Program-made: the position numbers and the translations under genes
Shown: one piece after another, positions 38,906-47,672 of the stretch
How positions within the stretch are numbered: position 1 is the stretch's first letter
How the letters are laid out: every line of letters starts with the position of its first letter
Notes under the pieces: generated by a model
Told to the model about the DNA's origin: nothing
Database searches by the model: none
Seen by the model: only the letters and a program-made list of their open reading frames with translations
NCBI GenBank assembly: GCA_963807155.1
Contig: CAWEAZ010000038.1
Span: 62,001 to 126,000 of the forward strand
DNA from: JACCZX01 sp963807155
GTDB taxonomy: Bacteria; Pseudomonadota; Gammaproteobacteria; Burkholderiales; Burkholderiaceae_F
Direction: 5' to 3'
DNA length: 64,000 nt

Positions 38906-39469
38906 TTGAGGCGGCGGTTGGATAGCCGAGCCCAGCAGAAGTTGCAGCGTGCGCGCCTGATCGAGGCGCGCGCAGCGCTGGTCGACCGGGCACAACTTGA
39001 AACGGCGTTGCAACGCCGAGTGGCCGATTGGCTGCATCACGCCGGCGTACACGCGGTGGGGTTTTACTTTCCGATCCGTGGTGAGCCCGATCTGCGCGCG
39101 GTAATGGCGGCATGGCTGGAATCGGATTCGCGTCGAGTCGCGGCGCTCCCCGTCATCGATGGCGAAGTACTTGCGTTTCACGCGTGGACGAGGGACTCAC
39201 CGATGCGCGCCGGCGACTTCGGTATTCCGGTGCCTGCGCAGGGCCGTGCGGTGCAGCCAGAGTGTCTGTTGATTCCGTGCCTCGGCTTTGACGCCAAGCG
39301 CTTTCGTCTCGGTTACGGCGGCGGGTATTACGACCGCACACTGGCTTCGCTGATACCTTTTCCGCTTGTGGTGGGCATCGCATTCGAAGCCGCACAGTTG
39401 CAGACAATCGATCCTCAGCCGCACGATGTGAAAATGGACGTCGTGATCACCGACGCTGCGGTGTACTAG
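38906..39469 (+). CDS. 5-formyltetrahydrofolate cyclo-ligase
   Basis: A 187-residue protein starting at TTG 38906 (LRRRLDSRAQQKLQRARLIE). The family blocks are VGFYFPIRGEPDLRAVM, the ATP-binding PCLGFDAKRFRLGYGGGYYD and TLASL, and VVGIAFEAAQLQTIDPQPHD. It converts 5-formyl-THF to 5,10-methenyl-THF. Divergent from slt; convergent with the LysR gene, 8 bases apart. Confidence 0.9.
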   Translation: MRRRLDSRAQQKLQRARLIEARAALVDRAQLETALQRRVADWLHHAGVHAVGFYFPIRGEPDLRAVMAAWLESDSRRVAALPVIDGEVLAFHAWTRDSPMRAGDFGIPVPAQGRAVQPECLLIPCLGFDAKRFRLGYGGGYYDRTLASLIPFPLVVGIAFEAAQLQTIDPQPHDVKMDVVITDAAVY

Positions 39470-39477
39470 CCAGCACG

Positions 39478-40434
39478 TCACGTCTGCCGCAGCGGCCCAC
39501 GCTCGAATTCCGCCCGGATCCAGTTGCAAAACGCCGCAACGTGCGCTGTGTCGCGCGTGTTCGCATTCGCGATCAGCGCGTACTGATAGCCGGTTGGCAT
39601 TCTCAGTTTGGGAAATGGCGCTATCAGGTCGCCGCTTGCGACCAGCTCGTCGACGAAAGGCGTGCGTGTAAGTACTACACCCTGTCCGCGCACGGCGGCC
39701 TGTACCGATTGATCGACGAACGTGAACATCAGACGCGGTGCAGGCGGAGCCGAGCGCACACCTGCAAACTGAAACCAGATCGGCCAGGCGCTGGAAGCCG
39801 ACGTCGGCATCGACTCATCAAGTTCCAACAGCGGCAGCTGAAACAGGTCCTGTGGTTTTTTCAATACGATTCCACTGCGCTCGAGCAGCAGCGGCGACAG
39901 CGCAGGCAAGACCTCTTCGTGGTGCAGCGGCAGCGCACCGCTCGGCAACGAAGTCGAACGTGTCCAGCGGATTGCGACGTCGACACCCTCTGCATCGATA
40001 TCGATAAAGCGATCGCTGGCGTCGATGCGCAGCTCGATCTGCGGATGTTCGCGCTGAAACATCGCCAGCCGAGGCACCAGCCAAAGCGACGCGAATGATG
40101 CGTAGGTGGTGATCGTGACGCGGGCGGCATTGCGCGGCCCGCGGATGTCTTCGACCGCACGGTCGATCTGTTTCAGCGCCTGTTGTGCAGCCTGAAAGAG
40201 CCGATGGCCGGCTGCCGTGAGCGCCAGTGATCGCGTTTGCCGTGCGAACAGTGCTGTGCCGACCTGGCGCTCGAGTTCAGCCACTTGACGGCTGATCGAA
40301 GACTGAGTCAGGTTCAGCTCGGCAGCGGCCAGCGTGAACGACATCCGACGTGCCGACGCCTCAAAGCCGCGCAACGCACTTAGGCCAATCGTGCGTTCTC
40401 GTCTGACGGGAGTGACCGAATGTGACGATTTCAT
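39478..40434 (-). CDS. LysR-family regulator, GcvA-like
   Basis: About 318 residues from ATG 40434. The winged helix reads LSALRGFEASARRMSFTLAA, then AELNLTQSSISRQVAELERQ and ALFARQTRSLALTAAGHRLF. The effector domain includes ARVTITTYASFASLWLVPRL, DIDAEGVDVAIRWTRS and VVLTRTPFVDELVASG. The layout is that of GcvA-like LTTRs. ATG 40509 is possible but adds a non-homologous leader. Divergent from the DUF2917 gene, which it may regulate. Confidence 0.88.
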   Translation of the reverse strand: MKSSHSVTPVRRERTIGLSALRGFEASARRMSFTLAAAELNLTQSSISRQVAELERQVGTALFARQTRSLALTAAGHRLFQAAQQALKQIDRAVEDIRGPRNAARVTITTYASFASLWLVPRLAMFQREHPQIELRIDASDRFIDIDAEGVDVAIRWTRSTSLPSGALPLHHEEVLPALSPLLLERSGIVLKKPQDLFQLPLLELDESMPTSASSAWPIWFQFAGVRSAPPAPRLMFTFVDQSVQAAVRGQGVVLTRTPFVDELVASGDLIAPFPKLRMPTGYQYALIANANTRDTAHVAAFCNWIRAEFERGPLRQT

Positions 40435-40560
40435 GTCGGCACGATACATGCGAATAACGCATGCATCAACTGCGATTATTTCGTTTGTCACTCGAGGCTT
40501 CAGAGGCATTTAATGCACACATCGCAGCGAACAGCATGCGAAAAGTGCATAGGAGTGAAC

Positions 40561-40904
40561 ATGGAACACCAATCGACAGTCTTCAAAACTCTAGACCTGC
40601 CAGGCGGCACGCTGGTGCCGTTTTCCTCAGTACGCGGCGAGCGGGTACGAGTCTATATCGGGCCGCGTCTGGCTGACCGAAGAAGGAGATCTGAACGACT
40701 CATTTCTGGCGAGCGGTGAGGAAGTTGCGCTTGGCGGCCATGGACTGGCGGTGATCGAAGCGCTGACGCCCGCGCGCGTTCAACTCGTTGAGCCGAAGAG
40801 CCTGTGGAACGCGGTCAAGAACGCTGCACGGCAGGCTGCGCGAGAGCTGAGCGAGTTGTGGCTGGTAACGCCGCGCCAACCCAGTGCGGCGTGCAGGGAT
40901 CTGA
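40561..40904 (+). CDS. DUF2917 protein (frame-interrupted; 3' end uncertain)
   Basis: ATG 40561 follows AGGAGTGAAC. It reads LDLPGGTLVPFSSVRGERVR, then an extra T near 40654; removing it gives VISGRVWLTEEGDLNDSFLA and SGEEVALGGHGLAVIEALTP, typical of DUF2917 (cupin-like small proteins, often beside LysR genes). That frame stays open until 41005, inside the convergent metF gene. A further shift would end it at TGA 40902-40904, so the end is uncertain. Function unknown. Confidence 0.65.
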
Positions 40905-40906
40905 GG

Positions 40907-41776
40907 CTAGCGCAGGCGCTCGCACAGTTCGACGGTAGCCTCGGCCTGGTTCAGCGTGTAAAAGTGCAGGCCGGGTGCGCCGGCCGCGAGCAGGCGCTCG
41001 CATAGGTCGGTCACGACATCTAGGCCAAACTCACGAATCGACGCCCGGTCGTCGCCGAAGCTTTCGAGCCGCCGCCTGACCCAGCGCGGAATCTCGGCGC
41101 CGCACGCATCGGAGAAGCGCGCGAGCTGCGTGTAGCTGACGATTGGCATGACGCCCGCCACGATTGGCACGTTGCAGCCAAGTGCGCGTACATCGTCGAC
41201 AAATCTGGCGTACGCATCGAAGTTGTAAAAGTACTGCGTGATCGCCGCGTCTGCCCCCGCATTGACCTTGCGCACGAAACTTTGCAGATCGTCGGCGGGC
41301 GAGCGCGCTTGCGGGTGGTACTCGGGATACGCCGCGACTTCGATCTCGAACCAGTCGCCCGTTTCTGCGCGAATGAATTCAACCAGCTCATTGGCGAACC
41401 GAAAGTCTCCCGCACCCCCGGCTGCGCCCGACGGCACGTCACCACGTAATGCAACCAGGCGGTGAATGCCGTGCCCACGATAAGCCTCGAGCAATGCCCG
41501 AACCGATTCGCGCGACGTGCCGATGCACGAGATGTGCGGCGCGACGGACAATCCCTCACGGTGAATCTCCATCACGGTGTTCAACGTACCTTCGCGAGTT
41601 GAACCGCCTGCGCCGAACGTCACCGAGAAATACTCCGGCTTCAGTCGCGCGAGCTGCGCACGAGCATCGCGAAGTTTCGTGGCGCCTTCGGGCGTGCGCG
41701 GCGGAAAGAACTCGAAGCTGATGTTTTCCAAGTGCTGTTTTACTTCCGGTCTGGAATCAGCATCGATAGCAGCCAA
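40907..41776 (-). CDS. metF: 5,10-methylenetetrahydrofolate reductase MetF
   Basis: A 289-residue TIM-barrel flavoprotein: ISFEFFPPRTPEGATKLRDA, PEYFSVTFGAGGSTREGTLN, APHISCIGTSRESVRALL, LVALRGDVPSGA, ITQYFYNFDAYARFVDDVRA and VAGVMPIVSYTQLARFSDAC. It makes 5-methyl-THF for methionine synthase. It is third in the ahcY operon downstream of the SAH riboswitch, overlapping the PF04020 gene by 37 bases if the ATG at 41776 is used. Confidence 0.95.
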   Translation of the reverse strand: MAAIDADSRPEVKQHLENISFEFFPPRTPEGATKLRDARAQLARLKPEYFSVTFGAGGSTREGTLNTVMEIHREGLSVAPHISCIGTSRESVRALLEAYRGHGIHRLVALRGDVPSGAAGGAGDFRFANELVEFIRAETGDWFEIEVAAYPEYHPQARSPADDLQSFVRKVNAGADAAITQYFYNFDAYARFVDDVRALGCNVPIVAGVMPIVSYTQLARFSDACGAEIPRWVRRRLESFGDDRASIREFGLDVVTDLCERLLAAGAPGLHFYTLNQAEATVELCERLR

Positions 41777-42084
41777 GCGATGACGCTATATAAAAGCGCG
41801 CCGACAAATGCGGCGCCGAAGCCGCCGACGTTAAAGCCCGGCAGCAGCGTCGCAACCGCCCAGAAAAGCAACGCGTTGATGACAAGCAGGAACAACCCCA
41901 GCGTCAGGATCGTGACCGGCAGAGTCAGAATCACCAGGATCGGCTTGATCAGCGCATTGACGAGGCCGAGCACAAGCGCGGCGACTGCCGCCGCCTTCCA
42001 GTCCTGAATCTGTACACCGGGGAACAGGTAAGCGACCGCGAGAAGCGCGATCGCGTTCAGGATCCAAACCAACAGTAGTCGCAT
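41740..42084 (-). CDS. PF04020 (phage holin 4 / YvlD-like) membrane protein
   Basis: The 114-residue protein has four membrane segments: LLLVWILNAIALLAVAYLFP, AAAVAALVLGLVNALIKPIL, LPVTILTLGLFLLVINALLF and GAAFVGALLYSVIAWLLSML. NALIKPIL and LPGFNVGGF are family hallmarks. ATG 42084 is taken as start. Lying between ahcY and metF is a conserved betaproteobacterial arrangement; its role is unknown. Confidence 0.87.
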   Translation of the reverse strand: MRLLLVWILNAIALLAVAYLFPGVQIQDWKAAAVAALVLGLVNALIKPILVILTLPVTILTLGLFLLVINALLFWAVATLLPGFNVGGFGAAFVGALLYSVIAWLLSMLIPDRK

Positions 42085-42103
42085 CAGCAACCTCCAGCGA
42101 GCG

Positions 42104-43534
42104 TTAGTAGCGGTAGTGATCGGGCTTGTACGGCCCGTCTTTCGCGACGCTGATGTAACGCGCTTGCGCGTCAGTGAGCTCGCTCAACTGCGCATTGAGC
42201 TTCTTTAACTGCAACCGCGCCACTTTTTCATCGAGATGCTTCGGCAGCACATAGACGCCGACCGGATACTTGTCGGTGTTCGTAAACAGCTCGATCTGCG
42301 CGATGACCTGATTGGCAAACGAGCTTGACATCACATAGCTCGGATGCCCTGTGCCGCATCCTAGGTTCACCAGTCGGCCTTCGGCCAGCAGGATGATTCG
42401 CTTGCCATCGGGGAAGATGATGTGATCGACCTGCGGCTTGATGTTTTCCCATTGATACTGCTTGACGCCGGCAATATCGATTTCGTTATCGAAGTGGCCG
42501 ATGTTGCAGACGATCGCCTGATCCTTCATCTTCGCCATGTGGTCGTGCGTGATCACATGGAAGTTGCCGGTCGCGGTGACGAAAATGTCAGCTTTGTCGG
42601 CGGCGTAGTCCATCGTGACCACCCGATAGCCTTCCATCGCGGCCTGCAGCGCACAGATCGGGTCGATCTCAGTCACCCACACCTGCGCCGACAACGCGCG
42701 CAGCGCTTGCGCGGACCCTTTGCCAACGTCGCCATAACCGGCGACTACTGCGACCTTGCCGGCAATCATCACGTCAGTCGCGCGCTTGATGCCGTCGACA
42801 AGCGATTCGCGGCACCCATACAAGTTGTCGAACTTGCTCTTCGTGACCGAGTCGTTGACGTTGATCGCCGGAAACGCGAGCTTGCCTTCCTTGGCCATCT
42901 GATACAGGCGTTTGACACCGGTCGTGGTTTCTTCGGTAACGCCCTTGATCTTCGCCAGCCGCGTCGAATACCAGGATGCATCGCGGGCCAACTTCGCCTT
43001 GATCGATGCGAACAAGAACTCTTCTTCCTCGCTGCCGGGATGAGAAATCACCCCTGTGTCCTTCTCGGCCTTGCTGCCCAGATGAAGCAGCAGCGTGGCG
43101 TCGCCGCCGTCGTCGAGGATCATGTTGCTGAAGGCGCCATCGGGCCACTCAAAGATCCGATGCGTGTAGTCCCAATAATCGGACAGTGACTCGCCCTTGA
43201 CCGCGAACACGGCGGTCCCGCTGGCCGCGATCGCGGCTGCGGCGTGGTCCTGCGTCGAGAAAATATTGCAGCTTGCCCAGCGGACCGTAGCGCCGAGCGC
43301 TTGCAGCGTTTCGATCAGCACCGCGGTTTGAATCGTCATGTGCAGTGAGCCGGTGATGCGGGCACCGCGCAGCGGCTGCGTACTCGCGTACTCGTCGCGG
43401 ATCGCCATCAGTCCCGGCATCTCGGTCTCGGCGATGCGAATCTCCTTGCGGCCCCAATCGGCCAGGCCAAGGTCGGCGACGACGTAGTCGCTTGCAGACT
43501 TCGATTTATGTTCGGATTTAAGTACGGCGCTCAT
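42104..43534 (-). CDS. ahcY: S-adenosylhomocysteine hydrolase
   Basis: A 476-residue enzyme with LADWGRKEIRIAETEMPGLM, SLHMTIQTAVLIETLQALGA, SCNIFSTQDHAAAAIAASGT, the NAD motif VVAGYGDVGKGSAQALRAL, CNIGHFDNEIDI and the C-terminal KDGPYKPDHYRY. It splits SAH to adenosine and homocysteine, relieving product inhibition of methyltransferases. The start ATG has AAGGAG directly upstream. Its transcript carries an SAH riboswitch. Confidence 0.97.
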   Translation of the reverse strand: MSAVLKSEHKSKSASDYVVADLGLADWGRKEIRIAETEMPGLMAIRDEYASTQPLRGARITGSLHMTIQTAVLIETLQALGATVRWASCNIFSTQDHAAAAIAASGTAVFAVKGESLSDYWDYTHRIFEWPDGAFSNMILDDGGDATLLLHLGSKAEKDTGVISHPGSEEEEFLFASIKAKLARDASWYSTRLAKIKGVTEETTTGVKRLYQMAKEGKLAFPAINVNDSVTKSKFDNLYGCRESLVDGIKRATDVMIAGKVAVVAGYGDVGKGSAQALRALSAQVWVTEIDPICALQAAMEGYRVVTMDYAADKADIFVTATGNFHVITHDHMAKMKDQAIVCNIGHFDNEIDIAGVKQYQWENIKPQVDHIIFPDGKRIILLAEGRLVNLGCGTGHPSYVMSSSFANQVIAQIELFTNTDKYPVGVYVLPKHLDEKVARLQLKKLNAQLSELTDAQARYISVAKDGPYKPDHYRY

Positions 43535-43555
43535 CTCGCGCTCCTTGGTTAGGGG

Positions 43556-43646
43556 TTCGCGAGCGCCGTTATTCCAAGTTCGGCGGAGAACCGAACCGCT
43601 TCAAGCCTGGCAGCCTTCAGGAAGGCTGTCGCAACGCTCCTCGAAG
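43556..43646 (-). promoter_or_regulatory. SAH riboswitch upstream of ahcY
   Basis: On the minus strand the leader reads TTCGAGGAGCGTTGCGACAG at its 5' side, two inner hairpins (GCCTTC...GAAGGC and GTTCGG...CCGAAC) and AACGGCGCTCGCG at the 3' side. This is the SAH-riboswitch consensus: the GAGGxGCGxUGC strand pairs with the conserved AACGGCGCUC strand. The 3' element ends about 22 bases before the ahcY start and close to its AAGGAG, fitting control of ribosome access or readthrough. High SAH should turn on ahcY, PF04020 and metF. A -10-like TATACT lies at 43660-43655. Confidence 0.9.
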
Positions 43647-43835
43647 CAGACGACAGTATAAAGGCAGGCGGACCCAACCGTCATCAGCGCGGGGACTGGC
43701 GGTCTGATAACACTTCCTTGCTAATCGTTAAGAGCAGCTTAACACCTCGCTTCCGAGGCGAGCGAGCGTTACGATGCAGCGTACTCGCGTCGCCATCGTC
43801 GGCGATCGACGCCGCATCGTGGGCTGTTCTGACGA
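43647..43835 (-). promoter_or_regulatory. Promoter region of ahcY and gap after metK
   Basis: Minus-strand TATACT at 43660-43655 has TGACGG 17 bases upstream (43683-43678), a plausible sigma-70 pair for ahcY. Further up are two dyads: GTTAAG-AGCAG-CTTAAC (43727-43743) and CCTCG-CTTC-CGAGG (43745-43758). They may act as the metK terminator or an operator. There is no T-run, so a classical intrinsic terminator is not supported. Confidence 0.45.
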
Positions 43836-45044
43836 CTAAGCCGGAATCGCTTCGCCGGCCCTACGCTTGATTCCCGCTGCATCGGCGAGCAACGCCGCGC
43901 GATCTGTGCGCTCCCAGCTGAACTCCGGCTCATCGCGTCCGAAGTGTCCGTAAGCCGCCGTCTTCTCGTAAATCGGACGCAGCAGGTCAAGCATTTGAAT
44001 AATGCCGCGCGGCCTCAGATCAAAATGTTCGGCGACCAGCTTGCTGATCTGCTCGTCGGGGATCACGCCAGTGCCTTCGGTGTAAACGGTGATGTTCATC
44101 GGCTGCGCGACGCCGATCGCATAAGCGACCTGCACCTGACACTGGCGCGCGAGACCTGAGGCGACGACGTTCTTGGCCACATAGCGCGCTGCATATGCCG
44201 CCGAGCGATCGACCTTTGAAGGATCCTTGCCCGAGAATGCTCCGCCGCCGTGGGGGCAGGCGCCGCCATAAGTGTCGACGATGATCTTGCGGCCCGTAAG
44301 TCCGCAATCGCCTTGCGGACCCCCGACAACGAAGCGTCCGGTCGGATTCACCAGATAACGCGTGTTCTTGAGCCATTCCGGCGGTAACGACGGCTTGATG
44401 ATCTGCTCGACAACTGCTTCGGTGAATTCCTTCTTCATCACCTTGCCGTCCGACATTTCGGGTGCGTGCTGAGACGAGAGCACGACGGTATCGATCGAGT
44501 GCGGCTTACCATCGACGTAGCGCATCGTGACCTGACTTTTTGCATCGGGGCGCAGGTACGGCATTCGTCCGTCGCGCCGTAGATCGGCCTGGCGCTCGAC
44601 CAGACGGTGTGCGTAATAAATCGGTGCCGGCATCAGCTCGGGCGTTTCATCGCACGCATAGCCGAACATCAGCCCCTGATCGCCGGCGCCTTGATTCAGA
44701 TAATCGTCGGACGCGTGATCGACCCCTTGCGCGATGTCGTTGCTCTGCTTGTCGTAAGCAACCAGCACAGCGCAGCCTTTGTAGTCGATGCCAAATTCGG
44801 TGTTGTCATAGCCGATGCGCTTGATCGTCCGGCGCGTGACTTCGATGTAATCGACGTGCGCGTTGGTAGTGATTTCGCCCGCCAGCACCACCAGCCCGGT
44901 GTTGCATAACGTCTCGGCGGCAACTCTTGAGCGCGGATCCTGCGCGAGGATCGCGTCCAAAATCGCGTCCGAAATCTGGTCGGACACCTTGTCCGGATGG
45001 CCTTCCGACACGGATTCGGAAGTAAAGAGAAAGTTGCCTGACAT
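43836..45044 (-). CDS. metK: S-adenosylmethionine synthetase
   Basis: 402 residues from ATG 45044 (MSGNFLFTSESVSEGHPDKV); the upstream in-frame ATG at 45080 adds a non-homologous leader. Diagnostic blocks: GHPDKVSDQISDAILDAILA, GAGDQGLMFGYACDETPELM, NPTGRFVVGGPQGDCGLTGR and GGGAFSGKDPSKVDRSAAYA. It makes SAM from methionine and ATP. Together with ahcY and metF this places most of the methyl cycle in one interval, though metK has its own transcript. Confidence 0.97.
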   Translation of the reverse strand: MSGNFLFTSESVSEGHPDKVSDQISDAILDAILAQDPRSRVAAETLCNTGLVVLAGEITTNAHVDYIEVTRRTIKRIGYDNTEFGIDYKGCAVLVAYDKQSNDIAQGVDHASDDYLNQGAGDQGLMFGYACDETPELMPAPIYYAHRLVERQADLRRDGRMPYLRPDAKSQVTMRYVDGKPHSIDTVVLSSQHAPEMSDGKVMKKEFTEAVVEQIIKPSLPPEWLKNTRYLVNPTGRFVVGGPQGDCGLTGRKIIVDTYGGACPHGGGAFSGKDPSKVDRSAAYAARYVAKNVVASGLARQCQVQVAYAIGVAQPMNITVYTEGTGVIPDEQISKLVAEHFDLRPRGIIQMLDLLRPIYEKTAAYGHFGRDEPEFSWERTDRAALLADAAGIKRRAGEAIPA

Positions 45045-45163
45045 GATCACTCCTGTGCGAACGTTAGTTGCGTTTCGCACTCTTCAGAGTGCGACGCTTT
45101 AGCGGCTTTGTGTCGGCTATGCTTTGCTCGACTCGCCCCGCAAGTTGTCGTTAACTCGGCGAA
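45045..45163. promoter_or_regulatory. Divergent region metK / lpxL with perfect dyad
   Basis: The 119-base gap holds a perfect inverted repeat GCACTCT-TC-AGAGTGC (45078-45093), in the metK leader. It could be an RNA hairpin or an operator. No other clear element is seen. Confidence 0.4.
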
Positions 45164-46114
45164 GTGGCGATTGTATTAGAACCCGCTAATTCGAGCTTGA
45201 GCGCACTCATCGGCAGATTGTCAGCAAAGCTGTGGATCGCGCTGATCGATGCGACGTCGAACTGGTCGCAAATCGCACGCACACGGTTTGCCGCCGTGAT
45301 CGGCGACCTGCTGTGGGGCGTCGTCGCGCCGCGACGGCGAATTACATTAACGAACCTCCGCCTGTGTTTCCCGACGCTGAGCGAACAGCAGCGGCTGGAC
45401 ATTGCGCGCCGTTGTTTCCGGAACATCGCGCGCAGCGGCTTGGACCGCTCGGTGTTGTCGAATGGCGAGGTGTCGACCGTAGAGCAGTACGTGAAGGTGC
45501 AAGGCCTCGAACATCTGCAGGCGGCTGCCGGCAAGCCATTGATCTTGATAGCTCCTCACTTTGTCGGTCTCGACGCCGGCGGCATTCGCTTCAATACATT
45601 GATGCGCGGTATCTCGATCTACTCGAAGCAGACCAACGCCGTGTGGGACGCCTGGCTCTTGAGGGCTCGACAGCGATTCAACGATCCAGTGCTGGTGCCC
45701 CGCCAGGGTGCCGACATGCGAACCGTGATGCGAAGCGTTAAAAATGGGTTACCGCTTTACTACTTGCCCGATATGGACCTGGGTGCGGCTAATTCGATTT
45801 TCGTTCCATTCTTTGGCGTGCCGGCGGCAACGATTCCGATGGTGCCGCGTATCGCGCGCATCATCGGCGCTCAGGTGATGATGGCGGTGACCGAGATGAC
45901 CGACGATGGTTACGTGCTGCACTTCGAGCCGCCCTGGCCCGATTTTCCCGGTGAGTCGATCGAAGCCGACACCGCCCGCATGAATCGTGAGATCGAGCGG
46001 TGGGTGCTGAAAGTGCCCGATCAATACCTGTGGACCCATCGGCGTTTCAAGACGCGGCCGCCGGGACTGGCGAGTGTCTATGGTTCCGCTTCTCGCGCAG
46101 GCGTGAGTCAATGA
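45164..46114 (+). CDS. Lipid A biosynthesis lauroyl/myristoyl acyltransferase (LpxL/HtrB family)
   Basis: 316 residues from GTG 45164. ITLTNLRLCFPTLSEQQRLD, the catalytic His/Asp block LILIAPHFVGLDAGGIRFNT, and LYYLPDMDLGAANSIFVPFF are family hallmarks, ending with DQYLWTHRRFKTRPPG. It adds a secondary acyl chain to Kdo2-lipid A using acyl-ACP. It starts the lpxL-dapF-DUF484-xerC operon and is distinct from the pigment-cluster homologue at 12248. Confidence 0.92.
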   Translation: MAIVLEPANSSLSALIGRLSAKLWIALIDATSNWSQIARTRFAAVIGDLLWGVVAPRRRITLTNLRLCFPTLSEQQRLDIARRCFRNIARSGLDRSVLSNGEVSTVEQYVKVQGLEHLQAAAGKPLILIAPHFVGLDAGGIRFNTLMRGISIYSKQTNAVWDAWLLRARQRFNDPVLVPRQGADMRTVMRSVKNGLPLYYLPDMDLGAANSIFVPFFGVPAATIPMVPRIARIIGAQVMMAVTEMTDDGYVLHFEPPWPDFPGESIEADTARMNREIERWVLKVPDQYLWTHRRFKTRPPGLASVYGSASRAGVSQ

Positions 46115-46968
46115 AGCTTCGCTTTACGAAAATGCACGGCGCGGGCAACGACTTCGTCATGTTGAATGGAATTACGCAGCGCATCGAGTTGTCGCCTGAG
46201 CAGTTGCGACAGCTGGCCGATCGCCGCTTCGGCATCGGTGCTGATCAGATCTTGCTGGTCGAGAAGGCGTCCGAACCTGAACTCGACTTTCGCTATCGCA
46301 TTTTCAACAGCGATGGCGGCGAGGTCGAGCAATGTGGCAACGGTGCCCGATGCTTCGTCAAGTTTGCGCATGACGAGGGGCTGACGTCGAAGCCTGCGAT
46401 TCGCGTGCAAACGTTGGCCGGCATCATCGAGCCCCGGTTACAGGAAAGTGGCGAAGTGACGGTGGACATGGGGGTGCCGCGTTTTGATCCGGCCGCCGCC
46501 GGATTCGACTCGAGCGGCTTGAAGGCAATCGTTGAACACGAACAACCGCTGTGGCCGCTCGACGTTGGAAATACAGTCGCGGTCGCGGTGCTGTCGATGG
46601 GCAACCCGCACGCGGTGCAGACGGTGCGTGATGTCAAAACCGCCGCGGTCACGACCGATGGGCCGTTGATCGAGCGACATCATCGGTTTCGCGAGCGCGT
46701 CAACGCGGGCTTTATGCAGATCGTCGATCGGCATTGCATACGCTTGCGCGTGTGGGAGCGTGGCGCCGGTGAGACGCTGGCGTGTGGTACGGGAGCTTGT
46801 GCGGCCGTCGTCAGCGGTATTCGGCGCGGATTGCTCGATACTCCGGTTAGAGTCATCGCTCGTGGCGGCGAACTGAAAATCGAATGGCGCGGCTGCCTAG
46901 ACACGGTGCAGCCGGTTCTGATGACCGGCGCCGCCATGACAGTATTCAAAGGTGAGATTGACATTTAA
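46111..46968 (+). CDS. dapF: Diaminopimelate epimerase
   Basis: 285 residues. LRFTKMHGAGNDFVMLNGIT, the first catalytic Cys in EVEQCGNGARCFVKFAHDEG, the second in ETLACGTGACAAVVSG, and MGNPHAVQTV. It interconverts LL- and meso-diaminopimelate for peptidoglycan and lysine. ATGA overlap with lpxL. Confidence 0.96.
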   Translation: MKLRFTKMHGAGNDFVMLNGITQRIELSPEQLRQLADRRFGIGADQILLVEKASEPELDFRYRIFNSDGGEVEQCGNGARCFVKFAHDEGLTSKPAIRVQTLAGIIEPRLQESGEVTVDMGVPRFDPAAAGFDSSGLKAIVEHEQPLWPLDVGNTVAVAVLSMGNPHAVQTVRDVKTAAVTTDGPLIERHHRFRERVNAGFMQIVDRHCIRLRVWERGAGETLACGTGACAAVVSGIRRGLLDTPVRVIARGGELKIEWRGCLDTVQPVLMTGAAMTVFKGEIDI

Positions 46969-46988
46969 CTTCGACTATTTAGCGGACC

Positions 46989-47657
46989 ATGACGACAACT
47001 TTGCAAGCCGACGATATTGCGCACTACCTGGCGCGCCATCAGGATTTCTTCGAGCAACACCCGCAGTTGTTGTCACAGATGCAGTTGCCGCATCCGCACG
47101 ACGGCCAGGCCATTTCGCTGGTCGAGCGCCAATCGCTGATGCTTCGCGAGCGCGTCAAGGCGCTTGAAAGCCGAGTGGCCGAGATGGTCCGCCACGGTCA
47201 GGAAAACGATGCGATCGCGGAAAAGCTCACTTCGTGGGTGCGCTCGCTGCTGAGTGAGACGGATGAAGGTGCGCTGCCTGCGACCTTGATCGAGGAGCTA
47301 AAGCGGATCTTCGAAGTCCCGTACGCCGCGCTGAGAATATGGGACATAACACCCGAGCACGCATCGCTCGATTGCGCACGCGAAGTGGAGAGCGACACGA
47401 TCACTTTCGCCAACAGCATGCGCGTTCCCTTTTGCGGCTCGAACGTCGGCTTTGAAGCAGCTTCCTGGCTCGGACCCGACGGCGTCGTCAAGAGCGTCGC
47501 GCTGCTTCCGCTTCGTGTTGGCGCGCATCCCGAAACGTTCGGCATGCTGGTGCTTGGCTCGGCGGACGCCGACCGGTTTCACTCCTCGATGGGAACTGCA
47601 TTTCTCGAGCGCATTGGCGAACTGGCCAGCGCGGCGTTGGCGCGTCTGCGCGCCTGA
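46989..47657 (+). CDS. DUF484 (GAF-like) protein
   Basis: 222 residues. IAHYLARHQDFFEQHPQLLS, ISLVERQSLMLRERVKALES and FGMLVLGSADADRFHSSMGT are DUF484 signatures: a helical coiled N-terminus followed by a GAF-like domain. It usually lies between dapF and xerC, as here. Function unknown. Confidence 0.9.
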   Translation: MTTTLQADDIAHYLARHQDFFEQHPQLLSQMQLPHPHDGQAISLVERQSLMLRERVKALESRVAEMVRHGQENDAIAEKLTSWVRSLLSETDEGALPATLIEELKRIFEVPYAALRIWDITPEHASLDCAREVESDTITFANSMRVPFCGSNVGFEAASWLGPDGVVKSVALLPLRVGAHPETFGMLVLGSADADRFHSSMGTAFLERIGELASAALARLRA

Positions 47658-47672
47658 TCGCGTGCCGCGTCG

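Noticed and set aside
41740..42084. Phage holin.
   Set aside because: PF04020 proteins are ordinary chromosomal membrane proteins; no phage genes nearby and it sits in the ahcY-metF operon.
43769..43990. Minus-strand open frame after metK.
   Set aside because: It overlaps the metK 3' end in another frame, is Arg/Ser-rich and has no ribosome binding site.
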